Source: an uncultured Bacilli bacterium (lineage in GTDB: Bacteria; Bacillota_I; Bacilli_A; RF39; UBA660). Taken from it: a DNA stretch of 64,000 nt. Where the stretch lies: contig CAKPPW010000004.1 of NCBI GenBank assembly GCA_934177995.1, forward strand, positions 1-64,000, in the 5' to 3' direction. Position 1 is the first letter of the stretch; each line of letters opens with the position of its first letter. The notes beneath the pieces are model-generated. The model had not been told where the DNA came from and did no database searches. It saw nothing but the letters and a program-made list of their open reading frames with translations. The position numbers were made by a program, and so were the translations under genes. Below, piece by piece: positions 33,233 to 42,210 of this stretch.

Positions 33233-35740
33233 TTAGTTGATTTTTTTAACATATTGTCCTTTTAAAGCGGTAGCTCCTTTTTTGTTTTGCTGTTCTAAGG
33301 TTAGATTCTTTGTAAAAGCAAAGTGGGCAAGTAGTTCTTTTCGGTTAGCTTCAATACCTTCTACCGTTACTAAATCACCAATCTTTAATATTACTTCATC
33401 ATCTTTATTCTTAATATAATTTCTTGATCTAATAAATCTAATATTGTCACCTTGCTCGTATTCAAAATATCCAGGAATATGGGTAACTGTGTTTAGATAA
33501 GCTCTTTCATTATCGATTCCTGTTATGGTTCCATAATATGTTTTTTCTTTATGACTATCAACATAATCCATCATTTTTACTTTAACAACTTCTTTTTCAA
33601 GTAAATCAGCTTGTTGCTCTTTAAATGAACAGTGTTCACATATTTCTACTAACTCATCTTCACTTTCAATTGATTTTTGATCATTAGTAAGATAAGAATC
33701 GATTATTTGTTGAACTTTTAAGTCAGGATATCTTCTAATAGGAGAGGTGAAATGAGAGTAGTAATTAAGTCCTAAACCAAAGTGACCTAAAGGATAAGGT
33801 GAATAAATAGCTCGTGGTAGGGCTTGTAACAATATCTCTGAGACAATGGGGTATTCACTACTATCTTTATACTCATCTAAAATAACTTGTAAATATTTAG
33901 AAATATCCATATTATCAGCTTTGGGTAAATCAATACCAAGACTAGTAAGTTTATCTTTTGCTTGCTCTAATTTTTTAGGATCAGGGTTAGTATGAACTCT
34001 ATGAATTGATCTACCAATAGTGAAGTTAAGATATAAATCGGCACAATAATTAGCCATAATCATATAGTTTTCAATTATTTTACCAGCTTCACCATTATCC
34101 TTCTTTTCTATTCCCATAATATTTCCTTTATCATCCTCAATAATTGCTACTTCTTCTTCACTAAAAGTTAACATTCCTTCTCTTTCTCTAATAGCTGTTA
34201 GTTTATCGGATAGTTCTTTCATTAATTTTAAATTATCAGTATAAGGAAGATAGTCCTCATCTATTTCTTCATCATCTAAAATTTTATTAACCTTGGAGTA
34301 GGCCATTTTCTTTCTAGAAGTGATGCAAGAATTTACTAGGTTATAATTAATTAGCTCACCATTTTCATCGAGTTCCATAATGATACTTTTAGTAAGCCTT
34401 TTGGTATTAGGGTTAAGTGAGCAAATACCATTTGATAAAATGTGGGGTAGAGCAGGGATAACGGTATTAGCAGGATATGTTGATAAGCCACGGTCGTATG
34501 CTTCCTTATCAAGAGCAGTTCCTCTTTTTACATAATGAGCAACATCGGCTATATGTACTCCTAAGATATAGTGACCATTTTCATCTTTAGTTAAACTAAC
34601 AGCATCATCCATGTCTTTTGTTTCATCACAATCAATTGTAAAAGTAAGAAGACTATCACTGAAGTCATAACGATTAGCAAGTTCACTTTTTAAAACAACT
34701 TGGGGAAGATTATTTGCTTCTTCCATAGCTTCATGAGAAAAATTAATATCAAAACCATATTTAGCAGCGATAGAAATAATATCGGTATTAGGATCATCAA
34801 TTCTACCGAGTTTATCAATAAAATCAGCTTCATAGTATTCATCGGTTTTAGTTAATGATACATCAGCTAAGATTCTGTCCCCTGGAGCAAGAGATTTCAT
34901 ATCTTTAGAAGAAATACGTACATTTATCTTTTCCTTAGAAGGAAGTAATACTGGCTCTAATTGTTTAACTCCATCTATTTCTACAACCTCTAAAACTACA
35001 TGACTCATTTTTCTAGAAATAATTTTCTCAATATGTTTACTCTTTCTAGTAACAGCTAGAATATCTTGTTGCATAGCACCTTTTAATTCATCACCTTCAG
35101 GATAAATCTTTTTATCACCAATTTTAAAGAATGGTTTTCCTTTACCGTCTAATTCTAATTTAGTTAGAGTAAGACCTTTAGGCCACTTCTTATATGAATT
35201 TTTATCATGAAAAATTTTACCCGTTTTTTCAAGCTCTGTTAGAGCAATATGTAACTCTTCAATAGACTTAGCATTTCTTGCTACAGCCATTCTTTTTATT
35301 TGGCGATAAGTTAATTCTTCTTTATCAAGTTTTCTTATTAAGTAATCTATAAAAGAAGTTATATCTCTTTGAACCACTTTAGTAATAATTGGATGTTCTT
35401 TATCGGTTAAATTAACAACTACTAAGTCTTTATCAAGAATGGTGTCACACTTAACCATTTCACCAGTGATTTTTATTTTATCATCTATAAGTATTAGACC
35501 ATCATCACTTTTGGCAACGTGTTCTAGTTTATGAGTATCTTTGGGAAAACTTTTATAGATGTATTTTTTAGGATTATAGACATCTTCTTCTATTTGAAGA
35601 GAATATAAAGCCTCTAAGAAATTACTTCTTTCTTGATAACTTTTAATATTCATTCTCGAATATAATTCCTTAAAACTAATGGTATTTTCTTTTTCTAACT
35701 CACTCATTATCTTTTTTTTAAAATCATCGATCTTTTGCAT
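33233..35740 (-). CDS. rnr: Ribonuclease R
   Basis: 835 residues. An N-terminal helical/winged-helix part and cold-shock-like OB domains are followed by the RNB catalytic domain (FTIDCDETKDMDDAVSL with the metal-binding Asp cluster, then GVHIADVAHYVKRGTALDKE, LPHILSNGICSLNP and YSHFTSPIRRYPDL) and a C-terminal S1 domain (YYGTITGIDNERAYL). A processive 3'-5' exoribonuclease that degrades structured RNA. SD TTAGGAGGAG. A terminator and an 18-codon ORF lie just upstream, so rnr needs its own promoter or read-through from glmS. Confidence 0.95.
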   Translation of the reverse strand: MQKIDDFKKKIMSELEKENTISFKELYSRMNIKSYQERSNFLEALYSLQIEEDVYNPKKYIYKSFPKDTHKLEHVAKSDDGLILIDDKIKITGEMVKCDTILDKDLVVVNLTDKEHPIITKVVQRDITSFIDYLIRKLDKEELTYRQIKRMAVARNAKSIEELHIALTELEKTGKIFHDKNSYKKWPKGLTLTKLELDGKGKPFFKIGDKKIYPEGDELKGAMQQDILAVTRKSKHIEKIISRKMSHVVLEVVEIDGVKQLEPVLLPSKEKINVRISSKDMKSLAPGDRILADVSLTKTDEYYEADFIDKLGRIDDPNTDIISIAAKYGFDINFSHEAMEEANNLPQVVLKSELANRYDFSDSLLTFTIDCDETKDMDDAVSLTKDENGHYILGVHIADVAHYVKRGTALDKEAYDRGLSTYPANTVIPALPHILSNGICSLNPNTKRLTKSIIMELDENGELINYNLVNSCITSRKKMAYSKVNKILDDEEIDEDYLPYTDNLKLMKELSDKLTAIREREGMLTFSEEEVAIIEDDKGNIMGIEKKDNGEAGKIIENYMIMANYCADLYLNFTIGRSIHRVHTNPDPKKLEQAKDKLTSLGIDLPKADNMDISKYLQVILDEYKDSSEYPIVSEILLQALPRAIYSPYPLGHFGLGLNYYSHFTSPIRRYPDLKVQQIIDSYLTNDQKSIESEDELVEICEHCSFKEQQADLLEKEVVKVKMMDYVDSHKEKTYYGTITGIDNERAYLNTVTHIPGYFEYEQGDNIRFIRSRNYIKNKDDEVILKIGDLVTVEGIEANRKELLAHFAFTKNLTLEQQNKKGATALKGQYVKKIN

Positions 35741-35765
35741 ACTACTTACTCCTCCTAATAAAAAA

Positions 35766-35790
35766 TGGCGTAGAAAATCCTACGTCATTT
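35766..35790 (-). terminator. Terminator between the 18-codon ORF and rnr
   Basis: ATG.CGTAG / CTACG.CAT stem. On the minus strand it runs into CCATTTTTTATT. It overlaps the stop codon of the small ORF, so this transcript should end before rnr or attenuate it. Confidence 0.75.
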
Positions 35791-35836
35791 GAAAACAAAA
35801 AGATGTTAATACAAGTAATTTTATAATTACACCCAT
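35780..35836 (-). CDS. 18-residue hydrophobic peptide ORF
   Basis: ATG at 35836 with a near-perfect ribosome site GGGAGGTG five bases away. The product is MGVIIKLLVLTSFCFQMT, hydrophobic with one Lys and one Cys. An extended -10-like TGGTATAGT lies upstream on the minus strand, inside the short glmS intergenic region, and a terminator overlaps the stop. The whole unit is about 100 nt: promoter, SD, peptide, terminator. It could be a type I toxin-like or signalling peptide, or a leader for rnr. Too short for normal ORF callers. Confidence 0.55.
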   Translation of the reverse strand: MGVIIKLLVLTSFCFQMT

Positions 35837-35893
35837 ATTAACACCTCCCTTAAATAAACTATACCACAAAATACTCTTAATAGAAAAGCATTT

Positions 35894-37678
35894 TTACTCA
35901 ACAGTAACAGATTTTGCTAAATTTCTTGGTTTATCAATATCTCTTTCTAGAAATGCTCCTGCATAATAAGAGATTAATTGTAGGGGAATTACTTCTAGTA
36001 TAGGGCTTATGAAACTACTTCTTTCTGGTATTACAATAGTGTTAGAATTAGCTTCACCCTTATTAGTTACTAAGATGATATTAGCTCCTCTTGCTACTAC
36101 TTCACTTAAATTGCTTTCTGTCTTTTCATATAACAGTTTATTAGTATTACCAGCTATTACTAGTGTATCTTTATCAATTAGAGAAATAGGGCCGTGTTTT
36201 AATTCACCAGCAGCATAACACTCAGATGATAGATAAGTTATTTCTTTTAATTTTAAATCTCCTTCTCTCATAATTGCATAGTCAAGACCTCTTCCTAAGA
36301 AGAATATCTTTTTACTATTAACGATTTCTTTAGCAACAGATTTGTATTTATCTTTATCTTCTAATACTTTAATTACATCATCTTTAATATTTTTTAGTTC
36401 ATTAATTATCTTACCCATATCATAAGACTTATTATGTTTTGCTAAACTAGATAGGGTAAGTAGTGTTAAAATTGCTATTTGCGATGTATATGCTTTAGTA
36501 GTAGCTACTGCTATTTCACTACCTGATTTAGTATAAATAACTTCATCTACTAATAGACTAATACTACTGTTTTCAACATTTATTATTCCTAAAGATTTAG
36601 CTTTAGTTTCTTTAATTTTCTTAAGACAAGCAAGTGTATCAGCTGTTTCTCCTGATTGAGAAATAAATATTACTAAGCTATTTTCATCAAGAAAGTTTTT
36701 CTTATAACGATACTCACTAGCAAGGTATACCTGTGTTTCAACATTTGCTTCCTCTTCAAATAAATATTTACCAACTAATCCGGCATGATAAGCTGATCCA
36801 CAAGCTACTATATCAATTCTTTTATATTTATTAATATCAACTAAATCTAGATATTTATTATCTTCTAAGTAATAATTTATTAAATTACTTAGAGTATCTT
36901 TTTGTTCCATTATTTCTTTTAACATAAAGTGATCATACTTATCTTTTGAATAAGTGAAGTTACCATCTTTAAACGTTTGTTTTTCTTTAATTAATTCTTT
37001 TCCTTTATTACTATAGAAAGTTATTTTATCACTACTAATTGAAGCCCATTCTAAATCATTTAATAAATAATAGTCGCTACATTCACTTAAGATAGTTGGA
37101 ATATCACTGGCAATAAAGATAGTATCAGTATTTACTCCAATAACTAAAGGACTATCTTTCTTTATGACAAATATCTTATCTTTAATATCTTTACATAATA
37201 ATACAATAGCATAGCTTCCTTTTACTTTATCCATAAAATTAATGATAGCTTTATTTATGTCTTTATTTTCTTGATAATAAAAATCTATTAAAGCACAAGC
37301 AATCTCTGTATCAGTTGTTGATTTAAACTTATATCCTTTACTACTTAACATATCTTTTAACTCTAGATAATTTTCAATAATACCGTTATGTACTATAGTA
37401 ATATCGCCCACTGTATGAGGGTGAGCATTAATAGTAGAAGCTACCCCATGGGTTGCCCATCTAGTATGTCCAATAGCAATATCTGATTTAGTATCAGTAT
37501 CTATTAGTTCTTTTAAGTCTTTAACTCTTCCTTTCGTCTTTATAGTTTCTATTTTATTAGCAGTAAGATAAGCAATACCACAAGAATCATATCCACGGTA
37601 TTCAAGTTTCTCTAATCCTTCAATAACTTTCTTAATAGCCTTACCTTTCTTATTTATAATTCCCATTATTCCACACAT
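35894..37678 (-). CDS. glmS: Glutamine-fructose-6-phosphate aminotransferase
   Basis: 594 residues. Catalytic Cys2 in MCGIMGI, then LEKLEYRGYDSCGIA, GHTRWATHG and HNGIIENY of the glutaminase domain. Two SIS domains follow (CGSAYHAGLVGKYL, SQSGETADTLACLK, GRGLDYAIMREGDLKLKEIT), ending with DKPRNLAKSVTVE. Makes glucosamine-6-phosphate for cell wall precursors. SD AGTAGGT. The upstream space before the divergent tRNA is only about 100 bases and shows no glmS ribozyme. Confidence 0.96.
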   Translation of the reverse strand: MCGIMGIINKKGKAIKKVIEGLEKLEYRGYDSCGIAYLTANKIETIKTKGRVKDLKELIDTDTKSDIAIGHTRWATHGVASTINAHPHTVGDITIVHNGIIENYLELKDMLSSKGYKFKSTTDTEIACALIDFYYQENKDINKAIINFMDKVKGSYAIVLLCKDIKDKIFVIKKDSPLVIGVNTDTIFIASDIPTILSECSDYYLLNDLEWASISSDKITFYSNKGKELIKEKQTFKDGNFTYSKDKYDHFMLKEIMEQKDTLSNLINYYLEDNKYLDLVDINKYKRIDIVACGSAYHAGLVGKYLFEEEANVETQVYLASEYRYKKNFLDENSLVIFISQSGETADTLACLKKIKETKAKSLGIINVENSSISLLVDEVIYTKSGSEIAVATTKAYTSQIAILTLLTLSSLAKHNKSYDMGKIINELKNIKDDVIKVLEDKDKYKSVAKEIVNSKKIFFLGRGLDYAIMREGDLKLKEITYLSSECYAAGELKHGPISLIDKDTLVIAGNTNKLLYEKTESNLSEVVARGANIILVTNKGEANSNTIVIPERSSFISPILEVIPLQLISYYAGAFLERDIDKPRNLAKSVTVE

Positions 37679-37745
37679 ATTTATACCTACTTTCTAATAT
37701 CATTTTATGAATCTCGTTGATACTTGTCAAATTATTAGACAATAA

Positions 37746-37774
37746 TTTACATCTTTTTAGGAATATGTTAAAAT
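37746..37774 (+). promoter_or_regulatory. Promoter of tRNA-Arg(CCG)
   Basis: TTTACA (37746-37751), 17-bp spacer, TAAAAT (37769-37774), 8 bases before the tRNA. Confidence 0.7.
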
Positions 37775-37782
37775 TGAGTCAT

Positions 37783-37859
37783 GTTCATGTAGCTCAGCTG
37801 GATAGAGCATTTCCCTCCGAAGGAAAAGGTCGTGGGTTCGACTCCCATCATGAACACCA
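37783..37859 (+). tRNA. tRNA-Arg (anticodon CCG)
   Basis: 77 nt with encoded CCA. GTTCATG/CATGAAC acceptor is fully paired. Anticodon stem TTTCC/GGAAA with loop CTCCGAA gives CCG. Divergent from glmS. Confidence 0.95.
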
Positions 37860-37908
37860 TATTATTAATAAATGGTTAATTTAAAAAATGATTTTAGGTG
37901 GTTATATA

Positions 37909-38832
37909 ATGAATGATGATTTAAAACAAGCACTACATACTGCTAAAGCAAGATGTGAAGGTAATATTATTATTGATGATGCTAGCATAAATGGTTTCGA
38001 AAAGATTTATCCTTTTACTACAGAAAATATAACTGGTTATATAGACTTTTTTGATTTAAAAGATAAATCCTTATTAACAGTCGGTTCGTCTGGAGATCAA
38101 GTAATTAACGCAGCCTTAAAAGGTGTTAAGGAAGTTACTTTATTAGATATTAATCCTTACACTAAATATTACTTTTATTTAAAACAAGCAGGAATTTTAG
38201 AACTCAATTTAGCACAATTCAATGATTTTTTTAGATATAATGACTATCCTAAATTTAAATACAATAAAAAAGTAAAAGTATTTAATAATGATTCATACAA
38301 AAAACTTAAAAGTACATTACAATTATTAGATAATGATGCTTATCTTTTCTGGGATGAATTGTTTGATATGTATTCCCCAAGATGTATAAGATTTTTCTTA
38401 TTTAGTAAAGATGAAAATCCTTATTCTGTTTTAAGCAAAAGTAGTTTATATCTTCGAGATGAAAATAATTATAATGAAACAAAAACTAAAATAAAGAATC
38501 TGAGACCAGAGTTTATAAATGAGGATATTTTAGATGTTAACCTTGCTAAAAATTATGACAATATCTGGCTTTCTAATATTGCTTGTTATCTACATCGAAA
38601 TGAACTTAAAAAGGTAACTGATAATTTTGCTCAAAACTTAAATGATGATGGGCAACTTTTAATAAGCTACTTATATAGAAACTGTAGGTATACTCACCAT
38701 AATTTAAAAGCTAATTTAGAATTACTCAAAGAATATTCTCTTGCTTCCTATTATTTTGAGGGGATAGATGGAATAAAATCCTATGATGATACTAAAGATG
38801 CAGTTCTTGTTTACCAGAAAAAAAGAAAGTAG
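37909..38832 (+). CDS. SAM-dependent methyltransferase-like protein (DUF3419-like)
   Basis: 307 residues from the ATG at 37909, which has SD AGGTGG (an in-frame ATG at 37888 lacks one). The N-terminal SAM-binding pattern is SLLTVGSSGDQVINAALKG followed by KEVTLLDINPYTKYYFYLKQ. Later YDNIWLSNIACYLHR and DDGQLLISYLYR resemble the second half of a class I methyltransferase fold. It looks most like DUF3419/BtaA-type proteins; the substrate is unknown. Followed after 13 bases by a hypothetical gene and mtnN. Confidence 0.65.
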   Translation: MNDDLKQALHTAKARCEGNIIIDDASINGFEKIYPFTTENITGYIDFFDLKDKSLLTVGSSGDQVINAALKGVKEVTLLDINPYTKYYFYLKQAGILELNLAQFNDFFRYNDYPKFKYNKKVKVFNNDSYKKLKSTLQLLDNDAYLFWDELFDMYSPRCIRFFLFSKDENPYSVLSKSSLYLRDENNYNETKTKIKNLRPEFINEDILDVNLAKNYDNIWLSNIACYLHRNELKKVTDNFAQNLNDDGQLLISYLYRNCRYTHHNLKANLELLKEYSLASYYFEGIDGIKSYDDTKDAVLVYQKKRK

Positions 38833-38845
38833 ATGGTGAATAACG

Positions 38846-39325
38846 ATGAATTTATTAGAAGATAAATATATAATAGTAGAAATTATTCCCACTAGTAGTG
38901 ATAGTAAGAAAGGTATTATTGCCCAACTATCCGCTTTAAAACTGAAGGGAATAAAACTTATTGATAGATTTGATTACCGTGTTAACGATAAGTTAGTTGA
39001 TAATAAGGATTTGTTGGAAATTATAAGTTATGATAAAGATAATTTTATTTATACAGGTGATCCTAGTTTCATATTATCTGAATTTAAAAAGTGGAGTGGT
39101 AACTTACCAATTCTACTTATTGAAAGTGATTATACTAAAGGGTATTTAGCTAGTCTTAATAATAAGATGGAACTAGTTTATCCTTACTTAGGATTAGAAT
39201 ATAATTATGATGTATTTAATAGTATTATGAATAAATATCAAATAGAAGCTAGTAACTATTTAGTGGATATTATCTATGAAGCAATTATTTTAGAAAGTAA
39301 TAATAAAAAGGTGAATAATGAATAG
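38846..39325 (+). CDS. Conserved hypothetical protein
   Basis: 159 residues, beginning LEDKYIIVEIIPTSSDSKKG and IIAQLSALKLKGIKLIDRFD. The start resembles the beta-strand opening of DnaQ-like exonucleases, but I see no DEDD set, so an inactive relative is possible. VDIIYEAIILE closes the domain. It overlaps mtnN by 8 nt, so the two are translationally coupled. Confidence 0.6.
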   Translation: MNLLEDKYIIVEIIPTSSDSKKGIIAQLSALKLKGIKLIDRFDYRVNDKLVDNKDLLEIISYDKDNFIYTGDPSFILSEFKKWSGNLPILLIESDYTKGYLASLNNKMELVYPYLGLEYNYDVFNSIMNKYQIEASNYLVDIIYEAIILESNNKKVNNE

Positions 39326-40025
39326 AGTAGGGTTAATATTTGCAATGAAGGAAGAACTTGATGAGGTTTTAAAACAAGTAGAAATAGAAGAAGAGTTTAC
39401 TGTATTTAATCTTACCTTTTATAAAGTGGTTATCAAAGATATAACTTGTATCCTAGTGGAATGTGGAGTTGGTAAAGTTAATGCAGCAAGATGCAGTCAA
39501 ATTATGATTGATGTCATGAAGACTGATGCTATCATTAATGTAGGAGTAGCAGGTGGAGTTGACTCTTCTTTAAATGTTTGTGATATTGTAATAGGCGAAA
39601 AATTAGTTCAACATGACTTTGATATAACGGCCTTTGATCATGTGAAGGGTTATATTCCTAATGTTGGTGTCTATCTTAATAGTGATGAGTATCTTTTAAG
39701 AATAGCTAATGAGGCTTCTAATGAGTTTACTGATATAGCGTTTCATAATGGTGTAATTGCTAGTGGTGATATATTTTGTACTAGTGATAAAATGAGTCAA
39801 AAAATTAATCAAAAGTTTAAAGCTTTGTGTGTCGATATGGAAGGGGCTAGTATTGCTCAAGTGGCTTATTTAAGTGGTATTCCTTTTTTGGTGGTTAGAA
39901 GTATATCTGATATTCCTAATAACAATAATAGAATTACTTATGAAGAATTTCTAGAAAGTAGTTCTAAATTAGTAGCTAAGTTTTTAATTAGTATGTTAGA
40001 GAAAATTAGTATTTCTAGAATATAA
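39318..40025 (+). CDS. mtnN: 5'-methylthioadenosine/S-adenosylhomocysteine nucleosidase
   Basis: 235 residues. Family marks: GLIFAMKEELDEVL, VECGVGKVNAARCSQIMID, NVGVAGGVDSSLNVCDIV, ASGDIFCTSD and the purine/ribose-binding VDMEGASIAQVAYLSGIPF with catalytic Asp in VRSISDIPN. It splits MTA and SAH, recycling by-products of SAM-using enzymes such as the methyltransferase-like gene two positions upstream. Confidence 0.95.
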   Translation: MNRVGLIFAMKEELDEVLKQVEIEEEFTVFNLTFYKVVIKDITCILVECGVGKVNAARCSQIMIDVMKTDAIINVGVAGGVDSSLNVCDIVIGEKLVQHDFDITAFDHVKGYIPNVGVYLNSDEYLLRIANEASNEFTDIAFHNGVIASGDIFCTSDKMSQKINQKFKALCVDMEGASIAQVAYLSGIPFLVVRSISDIPNNNNRITYEEFLESSSKLVAKFLISMLEKISISRI

Positions 40026-40054
40026 AAACATCTAAATTAGGGTAGATGTTTTTT
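40025..40054. terminator. Bidirectional terminator
   Basis: AAAACATCTA / TAGATGTTTT stem between the ends of mtnN and the HD-domain gene; T-runs on both strands. Confidence 0.8.
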
Positions 40055-40684
40055 AACTTTAATCTTATTTTTAAGAGCATAATTAGAAACACTTCTAAAG
40101 TTTTCATCATATGGGTATGTTTCTTGTCCAAACTTTAACCACATTTCTGAAAAAGATTCACCATTATTTAATAGCTCTTTAACTCTTTCATTATTAATAA
40201 CCTCATTATTTGGTTGATTGTTAAGATCTATACAATTTTCTTCATCATATAACTTGCTTTGTAAATCACACTCTAATTTATCACATTGATAAGCGAAGAT
40301 AGCTTCTTTTGTTTCTTTGGCATCAAACTCTAAAAATAACTCTTCTAGTTTTTCCCCATCAATTAATCCATCTAGGATAGTATGAACAGCTTTATGTTCA
40401 ATTATCTCTTTACTTTTACTATCAATTTCAAACTGGGTTAAATCACCAATTACTGTTTCACCAAGTTCATGAATAGCAAGCATTAAAATAACTTTTTCTA
40501 GATTTACATCATACTGGTACTCACTTTTCATAGCAATAGCAAGCATTTGAACACCATAAATATGTTCAGCAATACTTTCAAGTCTTTTCCTTTTTAGATT
40601 CCAAACTTTCCAACCACTCCTAACAACATCTTTTAGTTTATTGCAAAGAACATAATAGTTAATTACTTTTTCTTCTTTTGACAT
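40037..40684 (-). CDS. HD-domain phosphohydrolase (YfbR-like)
   Basis: 215 residues. Metal-binding HD pattern: RLESIAEHIYGVQMLAIAM, then MLAIHELGETVIGDLTQFE and a final Asp in AYQCDKLECDLQSKL. The order (H..HE..D) fits HD proteins related to the 5'-deoxynucleotidase YfbR, here with an extended C-terminus. Cytosolic nucleotide metabolism is likely. SD AGAAAGGA. Upstream the minus strand holds the terminator of the DUF11-like gene. Confidence 0.82.
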   Translation of the reverse strand: MSKEEKVINYYVLCNKLKDVVRSGWKVWNLKRKRLESIAEHIYGVQMLAIAMKSEYQYDVNLEKVILMLAIHELGETVIGDLTQFEIDSKSKEIIEHKAVHTILDGLIDGEKLEELFLEFDAKETKEAIFAYQCDKLECDLQSKLYDEENCIDLNNQPNNEVINNERVKELLNNGESFSEMWLKFGQETYPYDENFRSVSNYALKNKIKVKKHLP

Positions 40685-40779
40685 AATGTTTTCCTTTCTA
40701 TAATTTATTATAATAATGATTATAAATTTTACAATATTTTATGATAATAGTAGAAGATATATTTCTAATGATAAATAAA

Positions 40780-40799
40780 AATCACTATCTAGAGTGATT
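40780..40799 (-). terminator. Terminator of the DUF11-like gene
   Basis: AATCACT / AGTGATT stem with 6-nt loop; the minus strand continues as TTTTTATTT. It lies directly after the stop at 40812 of the alternative frame, not after the stop at 40926. Confidence 0.65.
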
Positions 40800-40811
40800 C
40801 TTAGTATCGCC

Positions 40812-40955
40812 ACTAAGGAGTTTTGCAACCATTATTAGCCATGTGTTGTTTTATAGGACAATTAACTATTACAAAGTTGCTTTTAAATGAAAGGCCATTA
40901 TTTAATGCTATTTTACAGTTGGTCTTTAAGATGAATGATTTGTTACTTTTTTTTT
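40812..40955 (-). other. A9 slippage tract and alternative C-terminal frame of the DUF11-like gene
   Basis: The coding strand has nine As (complement of 40947-40955). Read normally the gene stops at 40926 after VTNHSS. After a one-base backward slip it continues for 39 residues: SNKSFILKTNCKIALNN, then three spaced Cys in TNC, VNC and NGC, ending KTP at a TAG (40812) next to the terminator. The lack of stops and the terminator position suggest this is the ancestral end. Confidence 0.5.
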
Positions 40956-41324
40956 AACACTAAAAGTAATCGTTGTTTTACTATTTGCTTGTACCTCATC
41001 TGGTTTGATAGTTAAAGTACCATTGTTATAAGTATATTGTAATTCAGTAGCACTAGTATTATTTATTGTTACACTACCATCTACAAAGTCAACTAAAGTA
41101 GTATTTAAAATATCAGTTACTACTGGATTTTGGTAACTAGTATTTGTATCATTATTGATTTCAATGGTGTAGGTTAATATTCCATCTATCCAATTAGTTT
41201 TATCAGCACTTTTAACTAAAGTTAAACCATCAACTATGTTAACTATTGAGGTATTAGATGTTAGTGATGTTGGAACACTATTATAAGTACCAGTTGATGT
41301 TACTTGATTAGATAATTCATTCAT
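40926..41324 (-). CDS. DUF11-like (conserved repeat domain) protein
   Basis: 132 residues from the ATG at 41324 with SD AGGAGG (the frame opens at 41342). It has one beta-sandwich domain of the DUF11 type: LTLVKSADKTNWIDGILTYT, then NPVVTDILNTTLVDFVDGSV and SKTTITFSVKKK. No signal peptide is visible, unusual for this domain, so an intracellular or spore-associated role is possible. A run of nine As near the end may switch the C-terminus (see the entry at 40812). Follows the gene at 41369 in the same direction, 44 bases apart. Confidence 0.7.
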   Translation of the reverse strand: MNELSNQVTSTGTYNSVPTSLTSNTSIVNIVDGLTLVKSADKTNWIDGILTYTIEINNDTNTSYQNPVVTDILNTTLVDFVDGSVTINNTSATELQYTYNNGTLTIKPDEVQANSKTTITFSVKKKVTNHSS

Positions 41325-41368
41325 GAAAATTCCTCCTATCAATATATATGATTTTAAATCATTAAATA

Positions 41369-41779
41369 TTATTTTTTTATTTTAACTTTATCTTTGATTG
41401 GTAGGAGGGAGGCTATATCATTATTGTTTATAGATACTAATTTAGTAAGAGTCTTTTCTTGTTCTATAGTTACAGTATTTGGAACTTTAATTATAGCAAG
41501 CCTTTTATTTATGTAAGCTTCATATATAGCATATCCTAAGTAATCAACTAATATATCCTTATAATTATAAACTCCTTGTCTAAATTGGTATAATTCTCTT
41601 CCCTCTAAAATACTATTTATATCAATATTATAAAACTCTTCCATAAAGGCTTTAATACTATTTTCAGAAAATGTATTTCTATCTACTGGGAAAAAAGATA
41701 TAAAACCTCCAGCTTTGTTTATTATACCTTGTCTATTAATAGGTAGATTAGGGTAAGAATAAATTTTTAAATTTTTCAA
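41369..41779 (-). CDS. Hypothetical protein
   Basis: About 136 residues. The frame opens with a GTG at 41788 that lies within the SD (AAGGTG), so the TTG at 41779 giving MKNLKIYSYPNLPINRQGII is preferred. ISFFPVDRNTFSENSIKAFM and EGRELYQFRQGVYNYKDILV are distinctive, but I know no family. It ends in a basic tail (KDKVKIKK). Probably one transcription unit with the DUF11-like gene, and divergent from tRNA-Thr. Confidence 0.6.
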   Translation of the reverse strand: MKNLKIYSYPNLPINRQGIINKAGGFISFFPVDRNTFSENSIKAFMEEFYNIDINSILEGRELYQFRQGVYNYKDILVDYLGYAIYEAYINKRLAIIKVPNTVTIEQEKTLTKLVSINNNDIASLLPIKDKVKIKK

Positions 41780-41824
41780 GCATATCACCTTAATAAATAA
41801 TATGACAAAAATCTTAAAAGTTTC

Positions 41825-41854
41825 TTGCTAATTAAATAATTTATATGTTAAAAT
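41825..41854 (+). promoter_or_regulatory. Promoter of tRNA-Thr
   Basis: TTGCTA (41825-41830), 18-bp spacer, TAAAAT (41849-41854), 11 bases before the tRNA. Confidence 0.65.
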
Positions 41855-41865
41855 TTAAGTGTACT

Positions 41866-41939
41866 GCCGGTATAGTTTAGTGGTAAAACAGATCCTTGGT
41901 AAGGATCAGCGGTAAGTTCAATTCTTACTTCCGGCACCA
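41866..41939 (+). tRNA. tRNA-Thr (anticodon GGT)
   Basis: 74 nt with encoded CCA. GATCC/GGATC anticodon stem with loop TTGGTAA gives GGT. T-arm GTAAG TTCAATT CTTAC is regular. Acceptor GCCGGTA/TTCCGGC has one T-T mismatch at pair 6-67. Confidence 0.9.
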
Positions 41940-41954
41940 GATTTAGATAATATA

Positions 41955-41990
41955 AAAACTACTTTCAAATTAAGCTGAAGGTGTTTTTTT
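41955..41990 (+). terminator. Intrinsic terminator after tRNA-Thr
   Basis: AAAAC..CTTTCA / TGAAGG.GTTTT hairpin followed by a T7 run. The next 220 bases up to 42211 are AT-rich and show nothing else I can support. Confidence 0.65.
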
Positions 41991-42210
41991 CATTTTATTG
42001 AATTAATTCTAATCATTTTTTGATATTTTGTTCTTGCTTAAACTCTTTAATTAATACTTGAACTTGTCCTTATAAAACTTTAACTTTATTCTTTATAAAT
42101 ATTACAGGCTTTGGTATTGTAAGACTAATATTTCTAATGATATACTTTGATATGAAGAAGTATGTCTTATTGCGATATTGTTGAAAAAACTAGTAGAAGA
42201 GGTGATAGAA

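Noticed and set aside
37679..37782. Possible glmS ribozyme upstream of glmS
   Set aside because: Only about 100 bases separate glmS from the divergent tRNA-Arg, and no ribozyme core-like sequence is present.
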